A stretch of 64,000 bases of DNA from Flavobacteriales bacterium BRH_c54 (GTDB lineage: Bacteria; Bacteroidota; Bacteroidia; Flavobacteriales_E; Vicingaceae), in assembly GCA_000961845.1 (NCBI GenBank), contig LADZ01000001.1, forward strand, positions 1 through 64,000, in the 5' to 3' direction. This document shows positions 1 to 8,052 of this stretch, piece after piece. The notes below the pieces were generated by a model, which did not search any database, was not told the DNA's origin, and saw only the letters and a program-made list of their open reading frames with translations. How positions within the stretch are numbered: position 1 is the first letter of the stretch; each line of letters opens with the position of its first letter. The translations under genes and the position numbers were made by a program.

Positions 1-438
1 GGATTAGTCCAAGCCGGATTAACATCAGGACGAACAGTAATGGTTTGAGTAGAAGTTTCCTGACAAGGAGCAGTACCCACAGTATAAGTAACCGATTGTG
101 TACCACTAGCCGGATTAAAAGTAGAACCGGAGACACCAGTTCCACTCCAAGTACCACCAGCAGTACCGGTAATTAAACTATTTAAGTTAATAGACCCGGC
201 AGCTGCACAAATAGGCGAGGGGTTAGTCCAAGCCGGATTAACATCAGGACGAACAGTAATAGTTTGAGTAGAAGATTGAGTACAAGGTGAAGTACCCACA
301 GTATAAGTAACCGATTGTGTTCCAACAGCCGGATTAAAAGTGGAACCGGAAACACCAGTACCACTCCAAGTTCCACCACCAGTACCAGTTACTAAACTAT
401 TTAAGTTAATAGACCCTGCAGCTGCACATATAGGCGAA
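1..438. repeat. Two tandem 219-bp coding repeats (plus the start of a third)
   Basis: Bases 1-219 and 220-438 are about 90% identical by eye at an exact 219-bp offset (73 codons), and a divergent remnant continues from 439 (ggattggtcc). The repeat lies inside the secreted protein on the minus strand. The differences cluster in one short stretch encoding PCQETSTQ versus PCTQSSTQ. More copies may lie to the left of the window. Confidence 0.9.
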
Positions 439-1169
439 GGATTGGTCCATGCAGCTGATTGTGTAGGACATGCTGTTGTTACTGAGATATCGTCTACAAA
501 ATATCTAATTGTTCCATTTGATCCACTAACAGCAGTTGTTGTTGTTGCACCATCAGTAAAAAAATTTCCGAAAGAAAAATAACGCAAACCGGCAGTGGTA
601 GGAGTAAAAGTAAAGGAAATTAATGTCCAACCTGTTTTGTTGGTTATAGGTGTTCCAGTATAATAAACATCCGGAGTTGTTACCCATACACACATGCTAC
701 CTGTATTTTGTCTTGCAGTGGTAAATTTAAAACCAATATTACTTGTTGCTCGATTTGATTTATCTGCTAAAGAAACATAGGCACTTACATTGTATGTTGT
801 ACCTACTGTTAGAGGGGTTGATAATTCTCCTTGTAAGTATTCTCGATAAGGAGTACACCCTCCGGAACCATATACAACAATGTTTGTCATTGCATTTCCA
901 GTCCTTGGAGCTTGAGTGCCGGGTGATGAAGCATTAGTAGAGAAAGGGCTGCAATAACATGATGTAGCCAAGCTTGTGTGAAAAATATCAGTACTACCGT
1001 CATTTGGGTAATCCCAATTTGCAATTGCATTGGTAAATTGAGCTTCACTAGTGTACCATGAACACTGTAGGCTTGCTAAATTAACACTTTCAAAACTCGG
1101 ATTTAAAACTAAGTTTTGACCAAAACAAAATGAAGGGATTAGTAGTAAGAATAGATATACTTTTTTCAT
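1..1169 (-). CDS. Secreted repeat-containing surface protein, 3' end beyond the window
   Basis: An open frame runs from an ATG at 1169 to the left edge with no stop (389 codons visible). It starts with a signal peptide (MKKVYLFLLLIPSFCFGQ), followed by a region of about 200 residues opening NLVLNPSFES, the style of carbohydrate-binding/jelly-roll N-domains in Bacteroidota secreted proteins. Then come 73-residue repeats (WTNPSPICAAAG..., GTWSGTGVSG..., ending ITVRPDVNPA). The design suggests an exported adhesin-like protein whose C-terminus, perhaps with a T9SS sorting domain, lies outside. Its start is 7 bp after the stop of the 154-aa gene, so the two are probably cotranscribed. Function is inferred from architecture only. 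Confidence 0.8.
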   Translation of the reverse strand, partial: MKKVYLFLLLIPSFCFGQNLVLNPSFESVNLASLQCSWYTSEAQFTNAIANWDYPNDGSTDIFHTSLATSCYCSPFSTNASSPGTQAPRTGNAMTNIVVYGSGGCTPYREYLQGELSTPLTVGTTYNVSAYVSLADKSNRATSNIGFKFTTARQNTGSMCVWVTTPDVYYTGTPITNKTGWTLISFTFTPTTAGLRYFSFGNFFTDGATTTTAVSGSNGTIRYFVDDISVTTACPTQSAAWTNPSPICAAAGSINLNSLVTGTGGGTWSGTGVSGSTFNPAVGTQSVTYTVGTSPCTQSSTQTITVRPDVNPAWTNPSPICAAAGSINLNSLITGTAGGTWSGTGVSGSTFNPASGTQSVTYTVGTAPCQETSTQTITVRPDVNPAWTN

Positions 1170-1176
1170 AATAATA

Positions 1177-1641
1177 TTAAAAGGTTAAAATTGTATTTTT
1201 TGTGCTTGCATAGTTGCTCTTAATGAAATTAGATAAAGCTATGGTAATATCGTTTTTGTTTAATGAAGAAGGTAATGAGTAAAAATATATAGATAGAATA
1301 TTACCTTGTTCATCAATGATTATTTCGCCATCTGATTGGTTTATTATTTTCTTAATTTCTGAAAGGTTAGATGGGGCATTTATTTCCACAATAGAAAAAT
1401 TTTTTGTATCAAGTTCTATTTCATTAACGATTGAAGTTCTTTTAATAAGTTGATTATCTTTGAATTTTTCAATCCTAACTAGATTATCATTAAAATCATA
1501 ATAGTTCCATGTGCCTTGTTTCATGCCATCAGCATCTATTATTTCTGTTTTTGGATCTCCATTTTGATGGTACTCAGTTTTGAACTGAGCAAACAATGAA
1601 CTTGGAATTATAACTAATAAAATAAAATATAATCTTTTCAT
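1177..1641 (-). CDS. Small secreted protein of unknown function with a MORN-like motif
   Basis: A 154-residue protein with a signal peptide (MKRLYFILLVIIPSSLFAQ). Residues about 22-65 (EYHQNGDPKTE, GMKQGTWNYYD, LVRIEKFKDNQL) look like the toxin-antitoxin-type MORN variant repeats found in many Bacteroidota exported proteins. The remaining 90 residues match no family I know. It lies directly upstream of the repeat protein in the same orientation (7-bp gap) and behind a good -33/-7 promoter, so it is the first gene of that unit. No function is assigned. Confidence 0.7.
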   Translation of the reverse strand: MKRLYFILLVIIPSSLFAQFKTEYHQNGDPKTEIIDADGMKQGTWNYYDFNDNLVRIEKFKDNQLIKRTSIVNEIELDTKNFSIVEINAPSNLSEIKKIINQSDGEIIIDEQGNILSIYFYSLPSSLNKNDITIALSNFIKSNYASTKNTILTF

Positions 1642-1664
1642 AAAAATTTGGTTTATTATCTTTT

Positions 1665-1696
1665 CAAATGTATATTAAAAAATACTTACAAACAAA
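1665..1696 (-). promoter_or_regulatory. Bacteroidetes-type promoter for the 154-aa / repeat-protein unit
   Basis: On the minus strand the sequence reads TTTG (1696-1693), a 20-nt spacer, then TACATTTG (1672-1665). This matches the Bacteroidetes sigma-A consensus TTTG-N17-23-TAnnTTTG. It sits about 24 nt upstream of the ATG at 1641. Confidence 0.6.
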
Positions 1697-1961
1697 AAAT
1701 AGTAACAATGATAATAAAAGATGCTGATTATTAATGAAAAAGAAGTTATAGTAGTTTATATACAGCATTATTTTAAACTACCTGAACTACTTTCATTATC
1801 ATATGTTTTAATAATTTTGTTTTGTGTTCAATCTTAAAAGGCTACAAAAATTACAATTAAGAAGTAAAGTAAAAGTAAATAGTTATAGTATATAAGATTT
1901 AAATGACACATCGTTCAAGACGAAGTAATCGTTAGATATGTTGCATAATAAGTTAATGTAG
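1697..1961. other. Intergenic stretch with one hairpin, no gene seen
   Basis: The AT-rich spacer between two divergent genes spans 1642-1961, including the promoter at 1665-1696. I see no coding potential. An 8-bp inverted repeat GTAGTTTA (1751-1758) / TAAACTAC (1774-1781) could form a hairpin with a 15-nt loop. No clear promoter for the plus-strand hydrolase was found. Confidence 0.4.
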
Positions 1962-2807
1962 ATGATAATAAAAAACAAAGTACTGATTAATAATGTTATA
2001 GAAAAACCTATTGTGATGGATGTTGGACTTAAATCTGATAATAAGCCTAAACCAATAGTTATTTTTGCTCATGGATTTAAAGGATTTAAGGATTGGGGAC
2101 ATTTTAACGAAGTGATGGATTTTTTTATCACAAATGAATGTGTGTTTTTAAAGTTTAATTTTTCTCATAATGGAGGAACTGTTGAGCAACCAATAGATTT
2201 TCCGGATTTAGATGCTTTTGGGAAAAACACTATTACTAAAGAGTTGAATGATGTTTCATCTGTATTAGATTGGATACACACAACAGAAGAACTTCCTAAA
2301 GAGGAATTAGATATTAATGACATTACTTTAATAGGACATAGTAGAGGCGGTGGGATAGCCATGTTAGCAGCCAGTATAGATGTTAGGATAAAAAGAATAA
2401 TTACATGGGCTGCTATCAGCGATTTTGAAAGCAGGTTGCCATCAGACTTATCCGAATGGAAAGCTAAAGGAGTGGTTTATATTGAAAATGCTCGTACAAA
2501 GCAACAAATGCCTATGTATTATTCATTTGTAGAAGATTTGTTTGCGAACAAGAATAAATACAAAATAGAAAATGCCATTAAAAAGGCTAATCAGCCACAT
2601 TTAATTATTCATGGAGATAGTGATTTAACAGTAAATGTTGAAGAAGCTAAGCAACTAAATGAGTGGAATAAAAATGCTGATTTGAAAATAATTACAGGAG
2701 CCAATCATACCTTTGATGTTAGTCATCCACACCAAGAAGAACAACTTTCTGAAGCAGCTAAAAAAGTGTTAACGTATTCATTAGCATTTATAAAAAAAAT
2801 GGTTTGA
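1962..2807 (+). CDS. Alpha/beta hydrolase (serine hydrolase, acyl-peptidase-like)
   Basis: A 281-residue cytoplasmic alpha/beta hydrolase with no signal peptide. The oxyanion-side HGF motif is at residues 37-39, the nucleophile elbow GHSRGG at 125-130 (Ser127), the acid in HGDSD at 217-221 (Asp221 likely) and the histidine in GANHTF (His249). The catalytic triad is therefore intact. The fold and spacing fit the serine aminopeptidase/dienelactone-hydrolase-like group; the substrate cannot be read from sequence. It appears monocistronic, followed by the tRNA unit. The ATG at 1962 is the first in frame before the conserved beta strand. Confidence 0.85.
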   Translation: MIIKNKVLINNVIEKPIVMDVGLKSDNKPKPIVIFAHGFKGFKDWGHFNEVMDFFITNECVFLKFNFSHNGGTVEQPIDFPDLDAFGKNTITKELNDVSSVLDWIHTTEELPKEELDINDITLIGHSRGGGIAMLAASIDVRIKRIITWAAISDFESRLPSDLSEWKAKGVVYIENARTKQQMPMYYSFVEDLFANKNKYKIENAIKKANQPHLIIHGDSDLTVNVEEAKQLNEWNKNADLKIITGANHTFDVSHPHQEEQLSEAAKKVLTYSLAFIKKMV

Positions 2808-2837
2808 TTTCTTACTATAAAAAATAAGGAATAAAAT

Positions 2838-2867
2838 TTTGTAGGAATAAAAAAATATCTATTTTTG
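2838..2867 (+). promoter_or_regulatory. Promoter of the tRNA-Gly/tRNA-Leu unit
   Basis: TTTG (2838-2841), an 18-nt spacer and TATTTTTG (2860-2867) form an exact Bacteroidetes -33/-7 promoter, about 48 nt upstream of the first tRNA. Confidence 0.75.
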
Positions 2868-2914
2868 CATTCCTTTTTTAAGGGATGTTCTTTAAAGCAT
2901 ATCAATACAATTAA

Positions 2915-2987
<73 letters not shown>

Positions 2988-3006
2988 CATTTTAGTTAAG
3001 ATAGTT

Positions 3007-3090
3007 GCTTGAGTGGTGGAATTGGTAGACACGCAAGACTTAAAATCTTGTGCCCATTAGGGCGTGCGGGTTCAAGTCCCGCCTCGAGTA
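3007..3090 (+). tRNA. tRNA-Leu (anticodon TAA)
   Basis: An 84-nt class II tRNA. The D region is GTGGTGGAATTGGTAGACAC, the anticodon stem CAAGA/TCTTG has loop CTTAAAA (anticodon TAA), the variable arm is long (GTGCCCATTAGGGCGT), and the T-arm is GCGGG-TTCAAGT-CCCGC. The acceptor stem GCTTGAG/CTCGAGT includes two G-T wobbles. It lies 19 nt after tRNA-Gly and directly before a strong terminator. Confidence 0.95.
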
Positions 3091-3091
3091 C

Positions 3092-3127
3092 AAAAAAGCC
3101 CTGTAACGCAAGTTACAGGGCTTTTTT
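3092..3127. terminator. Bidirectional intrinsic terminator after tRNA-Leu
   Basis: A perfect 10-bp stem, GCCCTGTAAC (3098-3107) / GTTACAGGGC (3112-3121), has loop GCAA and is flanked by A6 on the left and T6 on the right. It serves the tRNA unit on the plus strand and the convergent YdeI-like gene on the minus strand. Confidence 0.9.
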
Positions 3128-3140
3128 GTTTGAATTGATT

Positions 3141-3722
3141 TTATCGAAAGTTCTTTGGTAATAATTTTTTGCCTGCCATTTCTGCTATTTCACCAATACG
3201 TTTTTCCCTCGTATCTTTCTTCTTTGCTGATATCACCCAATACAAAAGTCTTTTACGAATTACAACGCTCAAACTTTGAAAATAGTCTTTGGAATTTGGG
3301 TATTGCTGAAATTTACGTTCTAAATCTTCTGGGATTATTAGCTTCTCAACTGTATCTAAAATTGTCCATGAACCGTTTTCTTTTGCAATCCTAACACATT
3401 TCAGTCCAGCATCACTCATTAATCCTTGTTTAGTCAATGTTTCTACCTTATTTTTGTTAATTTTTGACCAAATACTTGTGGGTTTTCTTTTTGTGAAATA
3501 CTGAATATACCGCTCCTCATCAAGTGACTTTTTTACACTGTCAATCCAACCAAAGCAGATTGCTTCGTCAACAGCTTGGGACCATGAAAGATTGAAATTG
3601 GCAGATTTCTTTTTGTAAAAAATTAACCAAATGGATTCTTCTTTTTTATGATTCTTTTCAAGCCATTCTCTCCATTCGTCTTTATTTGATGGACAAAAAC
3701 TATTTTTTGGCACTTCATTCAT
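3141..3722 (-). CDS. YdeI/OmpD-associated family protein
   Basis: A 193-residue protein of the YdeI/OmdA (bacteriocin-protection-like) family. It has the N-terminal NKDEWREWLEKNH segment, the conserved core WSQAVDEAICFGWIDS, TKRKPTSIWSKINK, and a C-terminal Lys-rich segment of the type DTREKRIGEIAEMAG. The ATG at 3722 is preferred; the longer frame begins with a TTG at 3731 and adds only three residues. The family is stress- or peptide-resistance-associated in enterobacteria, but the biochemical role is unknown. It is monocistronic, with a shared terminator at its 3' side. Confidence 0.85.
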   Translation of the reverse strand: MNEVPKNSFCPSNKDEWREWLEKNHKKEESIWLIFYKKKSANFNLSWSQAVDEAICFGWIDSVKKSLDEERYIQYFTKRKPTSIWSKINKNKVETLTKQGLMSDAGLKCVRIAKENGSWTILDTVEKLIIPEDLERKFQQYPNSKDYFQSLSVVIRKRLLYWVISAKKKDTREKRIGEIAEMAGKKLLPKNFR

Positions 3723-3805
3723 TGCGTACAAAATTACTCACAAAGAACCAAAATCTTTGATGTATCATTATTCAATTTGGTTCGATAATGCAACATTGTG
3801 GGCAC

Positions 3806-3841
3806 AAAAAAAGCTCATAACTTGGGTTATGAGCTTTTTTT
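3806..3841. terminator. Intrinsic terminator, probably for the 126-aa gene
   Basis: A 9-bp stem, GCTCATAAC (3813-3821) / GTTATGAGC (3826-3834), has loop TTGG, with A7 before and T7 after. It lies 21 bp beyond the stop of the minus-strand gene at 3863, and could work in both directions. Confidence 0.85.
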
Positions 3842-3862
3842 ATAATTTTTAAGCACTTACAC

Positions 3863-4243
3863 TTAAGTCCATTCTTCCCCCTTTATAACAGCAGATAGAT
3901 TTTTAGAAATAAAATTTGAATACTGTTTCAAAATTGTCCCAACATTTTTATCATTTAACAATCCAGGTATTTCAATTTCTGGATGGGAATCTAATATCAA
4001 ATCATTCACATTAATTTGATTTTTTTTTAAAGTAAATGATCGATTGTGAATTTCAATAATAATTAAATCAGGATCAGGCATAGTAATACTAATTTTTCTA
4101 TGTTTTGATGAGTAAGAAACGTTAGCTTCTAAAGAAGATATACTCACAGTAGGTTCTGAATAACCATTTCGTAATAGAAATTTAAAATTTCTAAGAACTT
4201 CTAATATGAAAATTTCTTTTATACTTACTACATTAAAATACAT
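3863..4243 (-). CDS. Hypothetical protein, 126 aa
   Basis: Not recognised. A soluble protein of 126 residues with alternating beta strands (SISSLEANVSYSS, KISITMPDPDLIIIEIHN) and a helical C-terminus. There is no signal peptide or membrane segment. It has its own strong terminator, which supports a real transcription unit. It lies between a YdeI-like gene and a T9SS cargo gene with no obvious functional link. The size and composition would fit an immunity or accessory protein, but nothing specific shows this. Confidence 0.55.
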   Translation of the reverse strand: MYFNVVSIKEIFILEVLRNFKFLLRNGYSEPTVSISSLEANVSYSSKHRKISITMPDPDLIIIEIHNRSFTLKKNQINVNDLILDSHPEIEIPGLLNDKNVGTILKQYSNFISKNLSAVIKGEEWT

Positions 4244-4339
4244 ATCATTATGTATATTATTTTAACTAATCCAAATTAATAATAATTCAAATATACAACT
4301 TAATAAATTTTGTTTTTGATACTTTCTTCTATTTTCTAC

Positions 4340-5578
4340 TTACCTCCACAACTTTTCAGTAAGTACAGTTCCATCTTCATATAGGGCTTGTACAATATAA
4401 ATACCGCTAGGTTGATTTTCTAACGAAAAATTATAAGTAAGTTGCTGAGTAGATTCGGTAACTACTATTTTACCAGTAATATCATAAACAGTAATGGTTG
4501 TTAAAATAGCATGGGTAGAAGTAATTTGGTAGTTACCATTTCCAAAATTTTGTAGGGTTAATTGATTTTTTTCTATGTTTTCAACAGAAGTTACAACATT
4601 TGGAGAAGCTAAAACAGTAATGTTTTTAGAACTTTGTTCTGTACAGTTGTTATTCGAAGAATTTAACACAATAGTATAATCTCCAACCGAAGTGTACATA
4701 TAATTCGGATGAGTGGCTGTTGAATTTCCTCCATCACCAAAATCCCATGAATAAGTAACAGCATTTTGAGATTGGTTAGTGATATTGACAATTCCTCCTT
4801 CACTTAAATAAACAGTGTCCTTATCTAAATCAAAATTAGCGATGATTGGTGCAGGAGTATTAATAGTAATATTCGTTTCATCAATAATTCCTTTATTGAA
4901 GCTTTTTACTAAATATGTCTGAGCAGTTATATTGTTTATATGTATAGAGTCTGTAGTTGCTGTTCCGAAATGTAAAATATTGTTTGAAAGATCAAGAATC
5001 TCGTAATCCCAATTGGAATTGCCGTGTTTTATTAAATCTATTGTTCCATCACCACTATTGAAACATAATTCGTCTGTAGAAATTACAGAAAGAGCTGTGG
5101 AAATATTAAAAGTAAAGGTAGCTACCTCTTGCTGTTGATTAAGCGTAAATACAATAGAAGTGTCTCCTAAAATAGTGTAGTGGGTGTTAGAAGAAATGTC
5201 TGTTAAACTAACTTTGTAATTAGATGTTAATGGAAAAACTTCTTCAATTAATAAGGTATAAGTACCCGAAACAGGAATATTAGTGTATATAGTTACAGAT
5301 TTGTCTATACTATATTCGGGAAGAGCATTTATAGATAACTCTTGTCCGGGAGCAATTTGTGTATAAATTGAAGGAACATTAGTATTGGAGCTGAATAATT
5401 TCCATGCATCATAATTTCCATCGAAATTTTCAGTAGCACCATTAAACATTCTTATAATGGTTTCGTCAGTATAGTTGTTACCGCTTATTTTAAACCTAAA
5501 GGCATTGTTGTTTCCTAAGCCATTTATACTTATTAATAAGAAGGAAATGGTAAGCAAATGAGTGCATAAATTTTTCAT
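4340..5578 (-). CDS. PKD-domain protein with T9SS C-terminal sorting domain
   Basis: A 412-residue exported protein. It has a signal peptide (residues 1-22), a beta-rich N-terminal half, a PKD domain at about 250-325 (YSWDFGDGGNSTATHPNYMY, then VGDYTIVL), and a C-terminal type A sorting domain at about 335-412 (ITVYDITGKIV, then LENQPSGIYIVQALYEDG) ending in a basic residue. It should pass the Sec system and then the T9SS to the surface. Its ligand or activity is unknown; the N-terminal region shows no catalytic motif. It is monocistronic. Confidence 0.85.
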   Translation of the reverse strand: MKNLCTHLLTISFLLISINGLGNNNAFRFKISGNNYTDETIIRMFNGATENFDGNYDAWKLFSSNTNVPSIYTQIAPGQELSINALPEYSIDKSVTIYTNIPVSGTYTLLIEEVFPLTSNYKVSLTDISSNTHYTILGDTSIVFTLNQQQEVATFTFNISTALSVISTDELCFNSGDGTIDLIKHGNSNWDYEILDLSNNILHFGTATTDSIHINNITAQTYLVKSFNKGIIDETNITINTPAPIIANFDLDKDTVYLSEGGIVNITNQSQNAVTYSWDFGDGGNSTATHPNYMYTSVGDYTIVLNSSNNNCTEQSSKNITVLASPNVVTSVENIEKNQLTLQNFGNGNYQITSTHAILTTITVYDITGKIVVTESTQQLTYNFSLENQPSGIYIVQALYEDGTVLTEKLWR

Positions 5579-5860
5579 AGTTTATAGTTTTAAAAATTAA
5601 TAATGTAAAAGTAGTTGGTAGTTATTCCGAACTAAACGGTATAAATGCTGAAAATGAACTGGGTATTAACCGAAGTGTTGGGATTTAAAAACACTTAATA
5701 CAGGTTTAACCAACTAAGTATTTTCACTATTTAAAATCAGGTATTTTACGCTTTTTTCAGAGCTATATGTGAGCGAACTTTGGGGTATAGATTTTTAATC
5801 AAAAACAATAAAGATTTGAAAATTGAAAAATTATTAATAAACTTTAAAAGACTATACATT

Positions 5861-6310
5861 ATGAAAATTAGTATCCAACTTACTCCGCTAAAACAAGCAA
5901 TTATAGCTTCTATTATCGCAATTTTATTATTGTTTGCTACTAACAAACTTAGAGCACAGTCGGTAGCTACTAAAGTTACTTTTGAGGCAGTTCCTGAATA
6001 TGTAGTTAAACAATTTACAGCAAAGCATATTCAGAATAAGTTTTATTTTAAGTTTTTAATTCAAGAAAATAGAGAAGATGCAAATTATGTGTTAGAATCA
6101 TCTATTGATGGTGTTAATTTTAATGAGGTAGCTATTAAAGAAGGGGTGAAATCTCCAAATAAGCAACCATTATTATACTGTTACATTGTTGATGATACAA
6201 CTATAAGTGATAGAATTTTCAGAGTTAGAATTACTTCTAATAAAGATGTGACTTATTCAAATTGGTTAGATTTTTCTTCTACAACCGATCAAGCGTTAGT
6301 AAATAAATAA
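5861..6310 (+). CDS. Secreted or membrane-anchored protein of unknown function, 149 aa
   Basis: The ATG at 5861 gives 149 residues with an N-terminal signal/anchor segment (about 12-30, AIIASIIAILLLFATNKLRAQS). A longer in-frame extension to 5780 lacks signal-like character and is rejected. The mature part is beta-rich (FYFKFLIQENREDANYVLES) with a C-terminal fibronectin-III-like flavour (DRIFRVRITSNKDVTYSNW). It precedes the response regulator gene by 112 bp. No function is assigned. Confidence 0.7.
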   Translation: MKISIQLTPLKQAIIASIIAILLLFATNKLRAQSVATKVTFEAVPEYVVKQFTAKHIQNKFYFKFLIQENREDANYVLESSIDGVNFNEVAIKEGVKSPNKQPLLYCYIVDDTTISDRIFRVRITSNKDVTYSNWLDFSSTTDQALVNK

Positions 6311-6422
6311 AAAATATTTTTTTTGACAAAGGATTGGTGTTTTGTTGAAAAATTGTATATTGCGTCACTCAATAAGTAGGAATAACTTACTTGTTGAGGT
6401 TTTGTTATATAATTTTTGCATT

Positions 6423-7079
6423 ATGGATCCAATCAGAATTTTGCTTACCGATGATCATTTAATAATTAGAAATGGTATTAAATTGATGTTGAAGAGACAT
6501 AAACAATTTAAAGTGGTGGCAGAAGCAGGTTCAGGAATTGAAGCAATAAATTATCTGGAAAAAAATCATAACGATATTGATGTGGTATTAATGGATATTG
6601 ATATGCCGGAGATGAATGGCATAGATGCCACCAAAGTAATTACTAACTCTTTCGAAAATATTAGAGTATTGGTCTTGTCTGTCCATAACGAAGAACCTTA
6701 TATTAAAAGTATTATTGATGCAGGTGCTTTTGGTTATGCTTTAAAAGATGCAGATACAAATGAAATAGTTAGTGCAATAGAAACTATTGCTAATGGGAAA
6801 AAATACTTCAGTTCTGAGGTGTCTAATATCATGATTAATTCTTTAATGAACAAACAAAAAGGACAAGCTGTTGAAGTGGATGAATTATCTGAAAGAGAAA
6901 TAGATGTAATTAAGTTGGTGGCTTCTGGAGCTACTAATAAGGAAGTGTCTGATAAATTATTTATTAGTTCTAGAACGGTAGAAACCCATAGAAGAAATAT
7001 TATGGATAAACTGGGACTTAATAATATAGCAGAATTAATTAAATATGCAATTAAAAGAGGGTATGTAGATGTAGATTAA
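6423..7079 (+). CDS. NarL/FixJ-family response regulator
   Basis: The ATG at 6423 gives 218 residues starting MDPIRILLTDDH; the upstream extension to 6342 is not conserved in style. The receiver domain has the acidic pocket Asp10/Asp11, phospho-acceptor Asp58 (VVLMDIDMPEMNG), Ser86 and Lys108. A LuxR-type helix-turn-helix lies at about 150-215 (LSEREIDVIKLVASGATNKE, then SSRTVETHRRNIMDKLGL). No histidine kinase lies nearby, so the partner is elsewhere. Its stop overlaps the convergent pseudouridine synthase stop by 3 bp (TTAA). A near-consensus -7 element (TAATTTTTG, 6410-6418) lies just upstream of the ATG. Confidence 0.93.
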   Translation: MDPIRILLTDDHLIIRNGIKLMLKRHKQFKVVAEAGSGIEAINYLEKNHNDIDVVLMDIDMPEMNGIDATKVITNSFENIRVLVLSVHNEEPYIKSIIDAGAFGYALKDADTNEIVSAIETIANGKKYFSSEVSNIMINSLMNKQKGQAVEVDELSEREIDVIKLVASGATNKEVSDKLFISSRTVETHRRNIMDKLGLNNIAELIKYAIKRGYVDVD

Positions 7080-7924
7080 ATCTTCACATTAAGGGTACTC
7101 ATTTTAAGTAAATTCACTTCTTCTTCTGTTAAAAACCTCCACTGACCTCTAGCTAAGTTCTTTTTAGTTAAACCCGCATAATAAACTCTGTCTAATTTAG
7201 AAACTTCATAACCTAAATGTTCAAACATTTTTTTTACGATGTTATTTTTTGAAGAATGAATTTCTACACCAATTAGCTTTTTATTTTCACCATCACCAAC
7301 ATGAGTGGCTTCTTGCATTTTGGTAAGCCCATTTTCTAAATCTACACCATTAATTAATTGTTGCAAGTGTGTTTTAGAAACATTGGTAGAAGTTGCTATC
7401 TGATAAATTTTCTTAATATGTTGTTTCGGATGAATTAGTCTTTTCACCAATTCTTCATCGTTGGTTAAAAACAAAACGCCTGTAGCATCTTTTCCTAATG
7501 GGTCAACAGGAATAACACTTTGTTTTAATTTTCCGAGTAATTCAACTACATTTCTCCTATTATATGGGTCGTTTAATGAAGAAACAAATCCTTTAGGTTT
7601 GTTCATCAGCAAATACACTTTCTTTTCATGTCTAAGCGTTTCTCCACCACAAACAATTTTATCTGTATCAGCAACTTTAAACCCCATTTCTGTGATGATT
7701 TTACCATTAACTTCAACTACTCCGGTTTGAATTAACACATCAGCCTCTCTTCTGGAACATATTCCGGCATTAGCCAAAAACTTATTTAAACGAATTTTTC
7801 CATCATCAACTTTAGGCAAAGGAGCTTGTCTAGGAGGTCTTTTTTTAAAGTCGCCTCTTTTATTTGTAGGCTTCTTAGTAAAAGATTTTTTTTTGTCTGA
7901 TGAGTTGTTTTTTTTATCTTTCAT
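7076..7924 (-). CDS. RsuA/RluB-family pseudouridine synthase with altered catalytic motif
   Basis: A 282-residue protein. It has a Lys/Arg-rich tail (1-35), an S4 RNA-binding domain (about 45-85, KFLANAGICSRREADVLI), and a pseudouridine synthase domain (about 104-250) with NKPKGFVSS, NNIVKKMFEHLGYEVSKLDR and YYAGLTKKNL. The family's catalytic GRLDxxTxG motif should sit at residues 141-149 but reads DPLGKDATG, so the catalytic Asp is Gly144. The surrounding sequence stays in frame. It may be an inactive or RNA-binding paralogue. The large-subunit versus small-subunit rRNA target cannot be decided. It is convergent with the response regulator. Confidence 0.85.
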   Translation of the reverse strand: MKDKKNNSSDKKKSFTKKPTNKRGDFKKRPPRQAPLPKVDDGKIRLNKFLANAGICSRREADVLIQTGVVEVNGKIITEMGFKVADTDKIVCGGETLRHEKKVYLLMNKPKGFVSSLNDPYNRRNVVELLGKLKQSVIPVDPLGKDATGVLFLTNDEELVKRLIHPKQHIKKIYQIATSTNVSKTHLQQLINGVDLENGLTKMQEATHVGDGENKKLIGVEIHSSKNNIVKKMFEHLGYEVSKLDRVYYAGLTKKNLARGQWRFLTEEEVNLLKMSTLNVKI

Positions 7925-8052
7925 TGTTGGATTATATCGTTATTGGTTATTTGGTTAAATGTTATAGGTTTGAGGTTTAATGTTATTCGTTAACTGTTAA
8001 TGATTAAATGTTTGAGGTTGCTATCATTGAACTTCTATCTTCCGACTCCAAC

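Noticed and set aside
1-438. CRISPR array or mobile repeat
   Set aside because: The 219-bp unit is a whole number of codons inside an open frame, with no spacer pattern.
182-582. Short open frames on both strands over the repeat region
   Set aside because: They are shadows of the long minus-strand repeat protein frame that runs from 1169 to the left edge.
3723-3731. TTG start for the YdeI-like gene
   Set aside because: It adds only three residues; the ATG at 3722 starts at the conserved N-terminal segment.
7925-8052. Short T/G-rich repeats (TTTGAGGTT-like) downstream of metG, similar in look to 19500-19535
   Set aside because: They are low-complexity and too imperfect to define a repeat family from this window.
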